64,000 bases of DNA from Neoceratodus forsteri (taxonomy: Eukaryota; Chordata; Ceratodontiformes; Ceratodontidae). The stretch covers positions 99,107,501-99,171,500 of the forward strand of contig JADMNL010000028.1 of assembly GCA_016271365.2 (NCBI GenBank), written 5' to 3'. The first letter of the stretch is position 1. Every line of letters starts with the position of its first letter. A program made the translations under genes and the position numbers. Shown piece by piece: positions 10,980-22,009 of the stretch. The notes under the pieces were generated by a model, which worked only from the letters and a program-made list of their open reading frames with translations, was not told the DNA's origin and did no database searches.

Positions 10980-11939
10980 CATTTATTTATTTAAAATTTG
11001 TTAACCGGGAAAGGTACACTCAGCCGAGACTCGTTACCAGGTGCGATACGGGAAGGGGAACATGGTAGCACAGATTGTACAATCAGATTGAAAAAAACAC
11101 TGTATACAAAACCATTAGGAATAAATAGACACTATAGAGGTAGTTAGAGTAAGCCAAGGGGAAACCTTGAGTGATGGCTGCAGTAAATAGTTGTGTGGTT
11201 GAGCTTAAGCTGGCCATAGGAAGGAGGAGGAGGAGAGTGAACACTGTGGGAATGGGAGAAGTCTGAGGAGTCTTTTGAAAGAGGAGACAGAGGGAGATAG
11301 GCGAAGATCACAGGGGAGTTTGTTCCAGAGAAGGGGAAGATGATAGGAGAAAGCTGACTGACCTGCAGCTGAGTGGGGGTGAGGAAGAGAAAAGGTACGT
11401 TGGTCTCTGTGATGAAGGGAGTATGCTGAAGGGTTAGATTGTGAGAGCCAGGAGGAGAGGTAGGGGGAAGAGTCCCAAACCAGAACTTAGCAACAAGAAG
11501 GCACAGTGAACCATCTGCCTGTGGGATAGTGGTGATAGGGAGAGAGAGAAATAGAGATGACAATGGTGAGTTAGGGGAGGGGCGGAGGTGGCAAAGTGGC
11601 AGAAGGAATTAAGGAGAGTATCCAGCCTAGAGAGGGACGTGGTGGGGTAGTGCCATAGACCATGTCAGCATAGTCAATGACAGGTAGTATAATTTTAGTT
11701 ACAAGCACCCAATGGGTGGGGAGAGAGAGATTGTCTTTGTGATGGTAGAGGACTGCGAGCTTGGGATGGAGTTTTGAACAGATGGTGTCTATGTGGGTGG
11801 TGAAATTTATGTGGTTGTCTAGCCATAGCCCAAGATATTTAAAAGTGGGGACATTCACTAGGGGGAAACCATCCAATGGGGAGAAAGCAGGGGTGTACTG
11901 GAAGGTAGCCAATTTCTGTCTGGTGCTGAAAGACATGGT
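10980..11939 (-). mobile_element. Rex1-like LINE (minus), 3' part
   Basis: This is the 3' half of a minus-strand LINE inserted in element X copy 2. The ATTTATTTATTT tail lies at its left edge. The frame 11571-11936 (minus) carries FKYLGLWLDNHINFTTHID and LPVIDYADMVYG, typical of the RT C-terminal part of Rex1-like LINEs. The remaining RT lies at 16737-17283. Joining 11939 to 16737 recreates the expected KLNTKK...MSFSTRQ region apart from a one-base loss in an A run, which shows they were one element before the 4.8-kb insertion. Confidence 0.85.
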
Positions 11940-12047
11940 AAATGAAAGGTTTGCCTGTAGTTCGGTGGCCTAGCAGCCAGCCACTCCCACTTCCTGAGCT
12001 ATATAAGCAGTTCCTCTAAGCCTCACTGTGAAGCATTTTTTCTTTGC
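11940..12047. repeat. split direct repeat A1
   Basis: This 108-bp repeat is identical to A2 (16393-16500) except for T/C at position 11 of the repeat. It contains a TATA-box-like GCTATATAAGCAG followed about 45 bp later by an A/T run. That is a plausible promoter placement for a retroelement terminal repeat. Confidence 0.85.
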
Positions 12048-12457
12048 AGCCGAAGGCTCTGTCAGTTTGTCCTCTGAGCAGTTTGGGCCTCCTTGGCTGG
12101 CTGGGGCCTACCCCCCCCTTTGCTACTCCTTGTCTCTGCTGGACTTCTGTGTTCATTTTCCTACTTCTGGTTTTCATTTTGCCTTCGGCTGTGTGTGCTT
12201 CCTTCCTTTTTTAGGGGGGGCTTTGTTTCTAAGCTCCTAGCATACTGCTACTCAGAGCTCCTGCTACTGCTTTCAGTTACCTACAGCTGCAGCCACTGCT
12301 GCTGTTTAATTACTATTGTATCCAGTGCCTGTGTTTTAACACTGTGCTCACCATGCTCAAATTACTGCAATGCAACTGCAATCATTATCTGTGTGTTTCA
12401 GCTCAGCCATAGCTGCTTCATGCTCCTTGGATAACCCCCTCCCTACTCCAAATGTTG

Positions 12458-14712
12458 AGAGACAGGGATAATCTCTGGCACAAAGACACAGAATCTGGCA
12501 GGTTGCCGGACAGACAATCCTATAATGCCGCTAGCGATAGATACACTCGAGCCATCCGTAAGGCCAAAGCAGACCACTATCAATCCACTCTCACAACCAC
12601 TTGGGGGTCTGCAAGGACTTTCTGGAGTAACATCAAAGAACTCAATGGGAAATCACGCTCCCTACCTCCCTCCCAGCTCACCATAAATGGCACTGCCTCC
12701 ATAGACACACTCACCATAGCAAACTGTCTAAACACCACCTTCTCAGATCTCAGCACTGTTCTTTAGTTGTTTCTTTGACCCTGTGCTCCAATCCTAACCC
12801 CCAACCCTGTAGCATCCTTGTTTCCTCCTGCACAAAATATTCACCCATGAAGCTTGTCCTTACCTACAAAAAGCGCTAAACAGCAATAACCCTATAAATG
12901 ACCCCCTAGATTCCAGGCTCCTTCGACTAGTCCTCGACAGGTCCTAATCCCCCTAATGGACCTGCTCAATAAATCCCTATGCCTAGGGCAATTCCCTAGT
13001 GCCTGGAAAACAGCTGTCATTACCCCCATCCATAAAAATGGTTACAAAGCCTCCCCAAATAACTATCGACCCATCTCCATTCTTCCCCCCTCTCTAAAGC
13101 ACTAGAAAAAGTGGTTGCCACCCAACTTACTGAATACCTAGCCAAGTATGACATTCTATGCACAGAGCAGCATGGCTTCCATTCGGGCCATAGCACCACC
13201 ACAACTCTCCTAGAATTCACCAACTTCCTGCACTCCTCCCTAGACACCGATAACATTGCAGGAGCTGTGTTCATAGACCTATCCAAGGCTTTCGATGCAG
13301 CCTGCCACCCTCTCCTTCTTGACTCTCTCCACAAACTTGGTTTCTCCACAGGCCCCCTAGCCTGGTGCTCCAGTTACCTTTCCGCCCAGTCCCAATGCAT
13401 CAAAATTAACGGAACCCTATCCAACACACTACCTCGTCCACTCCAGGGTGCCCCAGGGCTCTATCCTGGGGCCACTTCTTTTCTCCCTCTACCTAAACTC
13501 CTCACCAAAGGCCTGCTCCACAAAAATCTTACCACATGCAGACGATGCATTGCTCTTTACTTCACATCATAAACTCACGCCCCTTCAGGACTCCCTCCAA
13601 CATGCCTTCTCCCAGGCCGAAACATGGTTTAAGGACAGCAGGCTGGTCATAAACATAAAAAAGACTAAATCAATGATCTTCTCTCACCACCAAAACAAAG
13701 CAAAAAGTGCACCTCTCCGCATCCTCCCCAGCACCCAGCACCCGTTTGAACAGGTATCCAACTACAAATATCTTGGACTTACCCTCGACTTGGCCCTTAC
13801 CTTCCGTGACCACATAAACACCCTTGCTGCCGCAACAAACACCCGGATTGGACTCCTTTACCAACACAGGGACTGCCTCCCCCCATGCCCTTAGGCTTGC
13901 CATCACCTCACCAATAGTGTCCCTAGTGGACTATGGGTTCCCTGTATACGGGGCAGCAGATAACTCCGCACTCCAGAAAATCCAGGTCTCCCTAAACAAG
14001 GCCTGCAGGCTCCTAACTGGCGCACCTAGGCTCCCTCACACCTGCTCCCCCTATACCTCTACCAATCTTCTCAACCTCGATGAAAGGCTCCACTACCAGA
14101 CCTGCATATTGTCCAAGAAAATACTGCTCAGACTCTTCCCCCTGGGGTCACCGCCTCTCTTCATCCTGCCACCCCCACTATCTCCACCCGCAACTCAGAG
14201 AAAGCACCACTGGTTGTGCCCAGGGTAAAAACCTCCCTTTGCCCAAAGATCTTTCCACTACAGGGCTCCCACATGGTTTAATGCACTCCCAAACACCATC
14301 ACTAGTGTACCCAAGATCGCCAACTTCAAAACCACTCTTCGCAACCACCTCTTCAATATCTGCTCCTGTAGCTGCAACTAACATTTCACTCTCTCACCCA
14401 CTCTGATCCAAATTATCTGACAAAGTCCATTATGGATTGCAACCTCCATCAACAATACCAAACCCATGAATAGGACTGACTACTCTGTTTAGATGCTTTC
14501 TCAAGCTAATAATGTCTTTCTGCTGTGATGATGTAAATATCGTCATCCAAATATTGTAAATAATGTCTGTGGCAAATGTCTGTAATACATGCTTAATGTA
14601 ATTGTTGTTATACCCTGTTCTGTATTAGCTTCTGTCTTACATGTGATGAGGTACCTTTGTAAATGAGCCTCTGGCTCAAAGGTTGTAAACCCAATATATC
14701 AAATAAACAAAT
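12458..14712 (+). mobile_element. Rex1-like LINE (plus) nested in the split-repeat element
   Basis: This is a 5'-truncated LINE. The linker frame 12452-12766 contains YTRAIRKAKADHYQSTL and ANCLNTTFSDLS. The RT follows with QHGFHSGHSTTTTLLEF and FIDLSKAFDAACHPLLLD (13111-13330), then MPQGSILGPLLFSLYLNSSP (13448) and KYLGLTLDLALTFRDHI (13770-13820). The catalytic box reads HADD where YADD is usual. It ends in ATATATCAAATAAACAAATAA before 14712. An 8-bp AAATGTTG occurs at 12450-12457 and 14713-14720 and may be the target duplication, though the A-rich tail makes it ambiguous. Frames are broken near 13440 and 13890. Confidence 0.85.
13111..13894 (+). pseudogene. reverse transcriptase of nested Rex1-like LINE
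   Basis: Two overlapping frames (13111-13572 and 13448-13894) together cover RT blocks from the GFHSGHSTT fingers motif through the thumb. The frameshift between them falls near 13445, just before GVPQGSILGP. The catalytic Asp pair is retained in HADDALLF (HADD instead of YADD). The C-terminal part continues in a third frame to about 14230 (DYGFPVYGAADNSALQKIQ). Confidence 0.8.
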
Positions 14713-14720
14713 AAATGTTG

Positions 14721-16203
14721 CATACTCAGTTCTTTTCACCTGACACAGTTTACTCTGACCCTACCTGGTCTTCTCATTTTACTTGCAGCTTTACTGCACT
14801 GCCTGGCTACACCTGCTTTCATGCATTGTCTCCCTGTTTTATTGCACTTCTAACTCTGAGGTCAGCCAACTAGCTCCTGTTGAGGCTGTTAATATAGTTT
14901 TGATATTAAAATTGCTTCGCTGCTGAAAATCCTCAGTGTGTTTGTCACCTTGATTTGGCTATTCATGTTTGGCTGGCTTGCCCCTAATTCAGTGCTGTTT
15001 AATTGCTATGCACTATGCTATGCAGGTTCACATATCACTACTACTGCTTATTGACCTACGTGCAGGTCCACACTTGCTTATGCAAACCATTGCTTCATGC
15101 CTACTGCCATCCCCTCGGCTTCAGCCTCTGGGATTCTGCTGCACTCAATCTGCATTCAACAATGCAAGGTCTCAGCACTCAAGGCACATTACGATCTCAG
15201 CATGCCGTGCTCATTCAGCTCACCAGCTTTTCAGCTCTCAATCAATTTCTGGGGCATGCCAGCCATTCCATTCCATTTTGGCGCAGGGTTCCTGCAGCCG
15301 ATGGTCTCACTCTGTATTTAGTCTGCATCTTGAGCGTGTCCAACTTGGGGCCGGATCCTTTTCACCTGGCCCATAGCTGGGAATGTCCTTACCCCAGGCT
15401 TGGCTTTAGCTGCTTGCTACGCAACAGCAGCTCCTGGTGTAGAATTTAAGACTAGCAGTGAAGGGTGGTTATGACGATCTCCTTTGGCTCTAGTGTTCCA
15501 CTATAACGGTTAGCCATTGACTTTAGTGGTTTCCTTAGCAAGGCACCTTCACTGCATTCTCCCTACAACTGCCTCTGGTTCACCTGGTTTGATTTAGGGT
15601 GGGTATCCCAGGTGAGTGCCTCGGCAGTTGTTGCTCTCCTCCTGCGCCTTGGATGCATGTATTGTTGCAGAGTTTTCTTGCAACCTTCCACGGCGTTCCT
15701 GCTAGAGGGTTTGAGTGAGAGCCTTCCTCCAAATTAGAATATTTTCCACCTCCCTTAATTGGGTTTTCCAAATTGCAGCTGCAGAGCCATCACCAATTAA
15801 ACTATCCCAAGTCTGGAGGGAAGGCGACCTAGGCCTTGGATTCCCAGAGATTTCCTCCTCATAGGGTTTTTATTCTCTCCTCCATTGCCTCAGGTCATAA
15901 CACTTAGCATAGTTGTTTCTCCTAGTTTCTTTAGGTAGGTTCCGCTGTTGGATGGAGGTAGAGGATGTCCTGCCATTCCCTCTCTCCTTAGGAGATCCCC
16001 TACTCTCAACGCAAACTATCAGCATCATGCTACACAAACTTGGGCAGTCATTATGTTATCCAACTGAACATTTCATTGCATTATCAAACTACCTATGCTT
16101 CTCTACTACTACGTTATAGTTACTGCTCCTATGTCACAGTTACTGCTTGCTCATATGCTTCATGTTGCCTCCATTTGGGGATGATACTACATTTTTTGGA
16201 GGG
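14721..16203. other. internal non-coding part of the split-repeat element
   Basis: About 1.5 kb lies between the nested LINE and B1. Frames such as 14969-15376 show no recombinase, RT or RNase H motif that I can recognise. With 12048-12449 this is all the internal DNA of the element, so it looks non-coding. Confidence 0.5.
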
Positions 16204-16392
16204 GATTCCTAAGGTACCTTTAGCCACAGGAACCGTCCCATTGCACCTGTAGGGGTGGAACCCTCTCTGAGGGTTCCTTGCCTTTGTACCCCTACAGGGT
16301 GGTAATTCCTCTGGAATAGAGACTGCAAACGTCCAAAACCAAACTAACACAGTTTCACAAGCATAACACTATACTGGCTGCATAGATCAGTG
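16204..16392. repeat. split direct repeat B1
   Basis: The repeat begins GATTCCTAAGGTACC and ends near ACTGGCTGCAT...CAGTG. It pairs with B2 (16550-16736) and directly precedes A2. Confidence 0.85.
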
Positions 16393-16500
16393 AAATGAAA
16401 GGCTTGCCTGTAGTTCGGTGGCCTAGCAGCCAGCCACTCCCACTTCCTGAGCTATATAAGCAGTTCCTCTAAGCCTCACTGTGAAGCATTTTTTCTTTGC
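16393..16500. repeat. split direct repeat A2
   Basis: This is the second copy of the 108-bp A repeat with the same TATATAAG motif. It lies between B1 and B2. Confidence 0.85.
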
Positions 16501-16549
16501 CCCACCATCCTCCCCTCCTCCTCCAGTGGCAGCACTCTCTCCTTAGAGA

Positions 16550-16736
16550 GATTCCTAAGGTACCGTTAGCCACAGTAACTATCCCATTGTACCTCTGGGG
16601 TGGAACCCTCTCCGAGGGTTCCTTGCCTTCACACCCCTACAGGGTGGTAATTCCTCTGGAATAGAGAGTGCGAACGGCCAAAACCAAACTAAAACAGTTG
16701 CACAAGCATAACACTATACTGGCTGCATGGTCAGTG
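16550..16736. repeat. split direct repeat B2
   Basis: This is the terminal copy of the B repeat. It ends in GGTCAGTG at the junction with the interrupted LINE, which resumes with AACTGTTTTTTGG. Confidence 0.85.
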
Positions 16737-17283
16737 AACTGTTTTTTGGTGTTGAGTTTTAACTGGTTAGACTGAAATCACATCTGCACTCTGTCAAAGT
16801 CTTGATGGAGAGGGGATTGCACGCTGAGGGAGGAGGGGCCAGAAGTGAAGATGACAGTATCATCAACATACATGTGCATGTGGGAGGAGTTGCAGGTAGA
16901 GAGGAGGTCATTAATAAAGAGGGAGAATAGGATGGTGACTAATATAGAGCCTTGGGGGACCCCAGAGAGGATAGGAAGAGGGGAGGAGAATATATCACCT
17001 ATTTGGACAGATTGTCATCTATCATGGAGATAGGACCTAAACCATTTGACAGTAGGAGCTGCAAGACCATCAGATTTTAGTTTGTGTAGCAGTAGGGGGT
17101 GGGAGGCTGAATCATAGGTGTTGGCCAGGTCTATGAAGATAGAAGTAGTAATATGACTCTGATCCATAGCAGAGAAAATGGAGTCTGTGACCCGTAACAG
17201 GGAAGAGGTGGTCAAATGGTGTTTTCTAAACCCAGACTGCATGGGCAAGAGAGTGTTATTTAAATTACCAAAGTTATGAGCGA
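16737..17283 (-). mobile_element. Rex1-like LINE (minus), 5' part
   Basis: This is the upstream RT portion of the LINE whose 3' part is at 10980-11939. The 90-residue minus frame 17015-17287 contains MQSGFRKHHLTTSSLLRVTD and IFIDLANTYDSASHPLLLHK. The first catalytic Asp lies in the IDLANTYD block. The copy is 5' truncated here, with element X resuming immediately beyond. Confidence 0.85.
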
Positions 17284-18130
17284 GCATTGAAAAATGTTAA
17301 CGTACCTTCGTAATTTTGCTGTTTTTTTACTATTTTGACCCCAGACTTTCAACATAGTCTTCTTATTACCCCACCAAATGAACCCAGTAGGTACAATTTT
17401 TCAAATTTCAGCTGAAACATCATTTTGCATCACTGATACGAAAACACATTTTGGCCTGGATTTGAAAAACAACTATTGTCATGTCCATGAGGTGGTTATA
17501 AAAAATGGGTATTGAACACTTGGGATCATAATGTTGAAAATTGAGCGAGCATTGAAAATGTTAAACATACGTTCATAACTTTTTTGTTTTTTAATATTTT
17601 TACCCTTTACTGCATGAACCCAGGAGGTGAACATTTTCAAATCTCGCCCATAAGGTAATTTTATGAAATGATTGCAAAATTGCCTTTTAGGCCAGATTTG
17701 AAGATTATCACCTACCTTGTTAATGCTGTGGGGTCCTAGAAAAGCCATGTTGAAAATTTTGGGAGAAAATATTGAAAAATGATCAAGTTATGAGTACAAG
17801 TTCAAAATGTATTGAAATACATGACTGCATACCTTATTTCCTCAGTTCCTAGTCCGGCGTTTAGGGTGAAGACATGTCTCTGGTCCAGAAAGAATTAAAG
17901 TGTTGGACACCCAGCAGGTAAGTAAAGTGCAGGGAGTATAGGGTGGTGGGTGCTGAGTAGAGGAGTTGGGTGGTGGGAGTGTAATGGCGGCAGAGAAGCA
18001 GCAGCAACAGACATCGATGGACTGTTTTCTTTTTTACAGGGATTTAAAAAAACATAAAAAAAGAGATTATGAGGGACAGTTTTCTTTATTTCAAGTACTG
18101 ACACTGGGGATCAGGCACCCCAGTGTCAGT
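17284..18130 (+). repeat. element X, copy 2, 3' part
   Basis: The array resumes with GAGCGAGCATTGAAAAATG, with a second equivalent at 17544-17562. It runs to 17800 and is followed by the exon-like cassette (17846-17917) and the intron-like segment to 18039. Next come a TTTTTTACAG acceptor and a palindrome CTGACACTGGGG...CCCCAGTGTCAG at 18098-18128, equivalent to the CCCAGTGTG hairpins of copy 1. Confidence 0.7.
17846..17917 (+). other. exon-like cassette of element X, copy 2
   Basis: The 72-nt segment lies between the acceptor TTATTTCCTCAG (ending 17845) and the donor GTAAGTAAAG (from 17918). The next acceptor, TTTTTTACAG, ends at 18039, implying a 122-nt intron. The sequence is more diverged from copies 1 and 3 than those are from each other, yet both splice motifs are kept. 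Confidence 0.5.
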
Positions 18131-18135
18131 TTCAT

Positions 18136-18415
18136 GTTTGGGGCAGAAGTTAGAAGGGCCAGGTGCGAGTCCGCAACAGGGGGGAGCCACAGTGGGGGGG
18201 GGGAGAGGGAGGAGAATCACACAAGAGCAGAAGTTACAAGGGCCACATATGTGGCCATGACAAGGAGGGAGCCACAGCAGGAGGGAAAATTGCACAGAGG
18301 CAGAAGCAATAGGGAGGGAGCCACAGTGGGAGGGAGAATCAAACTGGTGCAGTAGTTAGAAGGGCCAGGTACATGGCTGCATCAGGGAAGGAACCTCAGC
18401 AGGAGGCAGAATCAC
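18136..18415. repeat. minisatellite with GGGAGCCACAG core
   Basis: About four imperfect units contain GCAGAAGTTAGAAGGGCC, then GGGAGCCACAGTGGGAGG and AGAATCACA. The unit length varies (about 60-105 bp). Confidence 0.65.
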
Positions 18416-18449
18416 AAAATAATGGGGAGAGCGAAAATGGGAGACACAT

Positions 18450-18665
18450 CTATGTGTATGGTAACACTGCCACTGAGTGTGGCTCGTTTCGGCGGGGGAG
18501 TTCTGCTGCTGAGTTTGGCTAATTTCTGAGGGGAGCAGATTGGTAACACTGCTGCTGATTATGGCTTCTTTCTGGGGGGGGAGAAGGGAAGCAGATCAAT
18601 AACACTGTCGCTGAGTGCAGCGGATTTCTGGTGGAGAAGGGGAACTGAATAAGTAAAACTGCCAC
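18450..18665. repeat. minisatellite with ACACTGCYRCTGA core
   Basis: Four imperfect units (about 45-70 bp) contain GTAACACTGCCACTGAGTGTGG, or a close variant, followed by a TTTCTGGGGGG-type stretch. Confidence 0.6.
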
Positions 18666-19128
18666 TGAGGGGGAGGTTTATGCAGATAAAAGATTCCAGC
18701 CACTCTGTGAATGAAGAAGTTGGCTCCATTTAACCACGAGAGGTTTCTGACCCACAAAAAGAAATGCACGTCACCTAGCTGATCACTGGGCTGTCACTAC
18801 CAAGCCCCTTGCAGCCTGAGTTGCATTGGACCCAACAGTGACATACCCCTAAGATGTAATACTTTGTAACAAAATGTTTGCTGCGCACATGCACTCATAA
18901 ACATAAAAATGTGTTCGGTTTTAGTCATGAACTCTGTATCAGCCCCAATAATGTCTGTCCATTTCCACTTATTCCCCAACATTTCGCAGTCCCATGACCA
19001 CTTCTTCAGGGGTTAATGGTCTATGATTCTTCTTCAAGTTTGCTGTGTATTTATGTCACTGTAGGAATGTGAAATCTTGAGGTTCTGGCACTGATGCAGA
19101 ATTTTTGGATAAAATGGAATAAATAAGC
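18666..19128. other. unassigned
   Basis: No recognised repeat or gene was seen. Confidence 0.4.
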
Positions 19129-19490
19129 CAGCACAGTGGTACTAAGGGTTAAAGTGCTGGACGCCACACCTCGCACCATGCCGGCGACCCGAGTTTGGAA
19201 GTGAGCTTGGGCCACCAGGGGTCAGCCAGGGGCGAAGAGGGCGAGGAGATGGATTGAACAGCCGCAAGGCAACTCTCCTCTCCGGGGAGCGACATGGGGT
19301 TTCCCAGGCTCTTGGCTGCCTCCCAGTGGAGGCTAGGTGGCAGTGTCAAGCCATGGGAGGAACCTGGCATTAGGCCAGGAGGGAGGAAGGGGTCATCACC
19401 AGTGCCGCAGAGCCCATGTGCGCCTCCACGCGCATGCACAACCGCGAACTGGGGTCCCGGGAATTAGGGGAGAAAACTAGAAAATATCAT
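19129..19490 (+). repeat. tRNA-derived SINE (plus)
   Basis: The tRNA-like head GCCAGCACAGTGGTACTAAG...GCGACCCGAGTTTGGAAG is followed by a body shared with 31089-31430 (CTCTCCTCTCCGGGGAG, GGCTCTTGGCTGCC, AGGCTAGGTGGCAGTG). It is a shorter subfamily of the long SINE, ending near GGGGAGAAAACTAGAAAAT. The B-box is degenerate. Confidence 0.65.
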
Positions 19491-20490
19491 GTCTCTCCTG
19501 TTGCCAGGTAGGCAAGGTGGTAATGGGGGAGCAAAAAGCAAGACAGAAAAAAAAATGGAATTCATTTTTAATCCGGTGAGTGGTGTCACTATTTACCCTG
19601 TCATAATGATTTGCCCACCTGAGCTGTACCTCCCCCTATTCATTTGTCTTTTGGAAAGGTCACTTGGTTGACATGGGATGTGAAGCATGATTTCTGTTTC
19701 CAACCATGCCCACCTCAAAGTTTCAAACAGGAGCAGCCATATGCAGAAGCAAACATTTGCCAAGTTATGAGCCGGTGGGGCATGAATGTTACCCAAAAAC
19801 TACTGGAAGTCACCACATTTTTACATGCAAAGAAAGAGAAATATAAAGAGGGTATGACCCTTTATGAAGATACTTGAGCTTCTCCATTGCATGTATACAC
19901 CATAAAACTAAATGTTCACTAAAACTAGGTTGTGCATAGTGATGTCAGTTTTAACTGCCATATGCTTTGTGCACTGGGAGCCAGTTAATCAAAATGTTTG
20001 GCATGGATTTCCCCTGCCTTGGCCTGAAATGACATTCAGTGAGAGCAAACAACACTGCATTATGAAAACTGTCATGTGACCTGCAGCTGGAACAGTCCAT
20101 GTAAACTGTATGCCTGCAAGTTATACCATCTTGAGAAAGCATCCAATATTTGGGGGAAATGATCTAGAAGAAGATTGCATACCAGGCAAGGGCTAAGCAC
20201 TCTGCCGAGCTGGGAGGAGCAGTTTCACCTAATGATGATCAGGCCATTTGGCACAGTCCAGAGCCACTACAGTTCTGATCATCTCCTACAGGACAATAAC
20301 GATTCCATTCTAAATACCCAAAATTCAGCAGGATGCACTGGGGGAATGAAAGACAAGATCATCATGGATTCATTGCATTGCATCGTGCTTGGATGGGTTT
20401 GATCTTCTTCTAGGAGATATTCACCTGTCTCCAACACAAGAGTGAAAAGCTTGTTGGCTTAATTCTGACACCTCTAAGGAACTCGGAAAA
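19491..20490. other. unassigned
   Basis: No recognised mobile element or exon was seen. It ends at a minisatellite. Confidence 0.4.
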
Positions 20491-21850
20491 GGCAGTGATG
20501 CAGTGCCAGAGTGCAGAGTAATGTGTGTAACGCAGGTCATGAAGTTGCAAAAGGCAGTGATGCAGTGCCAGAATGTAGAGCACTGTATGTAATGCCTCTC
20601 ATGAAGTCGCAATAGGCAGTGATGCAGTGCCAGAATGTAGAGCACTGTATGTAACGCCTCTCATGAAGTCGCAATAGGCAGTGATGCAGTGCCAGAGTGT
20701 AGAGCACTGTGTGTAATGCCTCTCATAAAGTCGCAATAGGCAGTGATGTAGTGCCAGAGTATAGAGCACTGTATGTAACGCCTCTCATGAAGTCGCAATA
20801 GGCAGTGATGCAGTGCTAGAGTGTAGAGCACTCTGTGTTGCTGTATGCAGCCACACATGTAACACCACTGAGGAAGCTGGAATACACAGTGATGCAGTCA
20901 GAGGTGGACAGCAGTGTGTGCTGCTGCATGCTGGCTCAAGTGTAACACCTCGCAGGAAGTTGTAATACACAGTGATGAAGTGAGCGAGCCAGCTTAAAGA
21001 AGTGTGTGTCGCTGAGTATGGGGTCAGGCATAACACCTTTCAAGAACTTGCAAAACACGGTGATGCAGTCAGAGAGCACTAAGCAGTATGTTGCTGCATG
21101 TAGGCACAGGTGTAACATCTCCTAGGAAGTTGCGATAGGCAGTGATGCAGTACGAGAGTCAGTTTAGAGCACTGTGTGTTGCTGCATGCTGGCTCAGATG
21201 TAACACCTCCCAGGAAGTTGCAATATGCAGTGATGTAGTAAGAGAGTTAGTTTAGAGCATTGTGTGTTGCTGCCTCCTGGCTCGGGTATAACACCTCCCA
21301 GGAAGCTGCAGTGAGGCAGTAAGAGAGTCAGTTTAGAGCACTGTGTGTTGCTGCATGCTGACTCAGGTATAACATCTCTCAGGAAGCTGCGACAGGCAGT
21401 GATGCAGTAAGAGAGTTAGTTTAGAGCATTGTGTGTTGCTGCATGCTGGCTCAGGTATAACACCTCCCAGGAAGCTGCAACAGGCAGTGATGCAGTAAGA
21501 GAGTCAGTTTAGAGCACTGTGTGCTGCTGCCTCCTGGCTCGGGTATAATACCTCCTAGGAAGCTGTAACAGGCAGTGAGGCAGTAAGAGAGTCAGTTTAG
21601 AGCACTGTGTGTTGCTGCATGCTGACTCCGGTGTAACACCTTGCAGGGACTTGGAAAACATGCTGCTGCAGTCACAGGGTACAAAGCAGTGTTTTGCTGC
21701 ATGCTGGCTCAGGCATAACACCTCTTACAAAGGCCCAATAGGCAGTGATGCAGAGAGAGTATACAGCAATGTGGGCTGTTACCCTGCCAGGGTGTTGGAG
21801 CAGGTTAATGAAGTGAGACAGTGCACGACAGTGTGTTGCTGATGCAATGA
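20491..21850. repeat. minisatellite with 62-bp and 82-89-bp units
   Basis: Six consecutive GGCAGTGATGYAG units begin at 20491, 20553, 20615, 20677, 20739 and 20801, exactly 62 bp apart. From 20885 to about 21850 roughly ten related units are spaced 82-89 bp. The longer units hold an extra TGCTGCATGCTGGCTCAGG-type segment of about 25 bp that the 62-bp units lack. All share AGAGCACTGTGTGT and AACRCCTC...GAAG blocks. Open frames across the array are a by-product of the repeats. Confidence 0.9.
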
Positions 21851-22009
21851 TAAATTAAAGTGAAAATGTCTAATTCCTGTACTGCCCATAAGTTAAAAAA
21901 AAGAAGTCTTTCATGTGCCCTATTCATTGATACAATAACGCCTCTGTTCCCCTTACATCAAAGATTTGTCATCTTTTTCTGCCAAATTACTAAAGTGGGT
22001 AGAAAGGGT

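Larger units (their letters stand above)
11940..16736. mobile_element. split-direct-repeat element (Ngaro/PAT-like), non-autonomous
   Basis: The element has the order A1 (11940-12047), internal DNA, B1 (16204-16392), A2 (16393-16500), a 49-bp spacer and B2 (16550-16736). A1 and A2 are 108 bp and differ at one base by my reading. B1 and B2 are 189 and 187 bp and closely similar. This A1...B1-A2-B2 arrangement is the hallmark of tyrosine-recombinase retroelements of the Ngaro/PAT type. I see no tyrosine recombinase, RT or RNase H in the internal DNA, most of which is a later LINE insertion (12458-14712), so it would be non-autonomous. The host LINE frame closes across the insertion with no evident target duplication, as expected for recombinase-type integration. 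Confidence 0.65.

Noticed and set aside
11144..11563. 139-residue minus-strand frame as a separate gene
   Set aside because: It is the frame-shifted C-terminal and 3' part of the Rex1-like LINE at 10980-11939.
11940..12047. Ordinary LTR pair with 16393-16500
   Set aside because: The right-hand copy is not terminal. It is embedded between B1 and B2, which fits split direct repeats better than LTRs. No primer-binding site or polypurine tract was seen.
14969..15449. Long frames inside the split-repeat element as a recombinase or capsid gene
   Set aside because: No tyrosine recombinase (R..HxxR..Y), RT or gag zinc-knuckle motif is visible. Overlapping frames in two registers suggest chance openness.
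20491..21850. CRISPR array
   Set aside because: The units are whole-length tandem repeats without unique spacers, in vertebrate-type DNA. It is a minisatellite.
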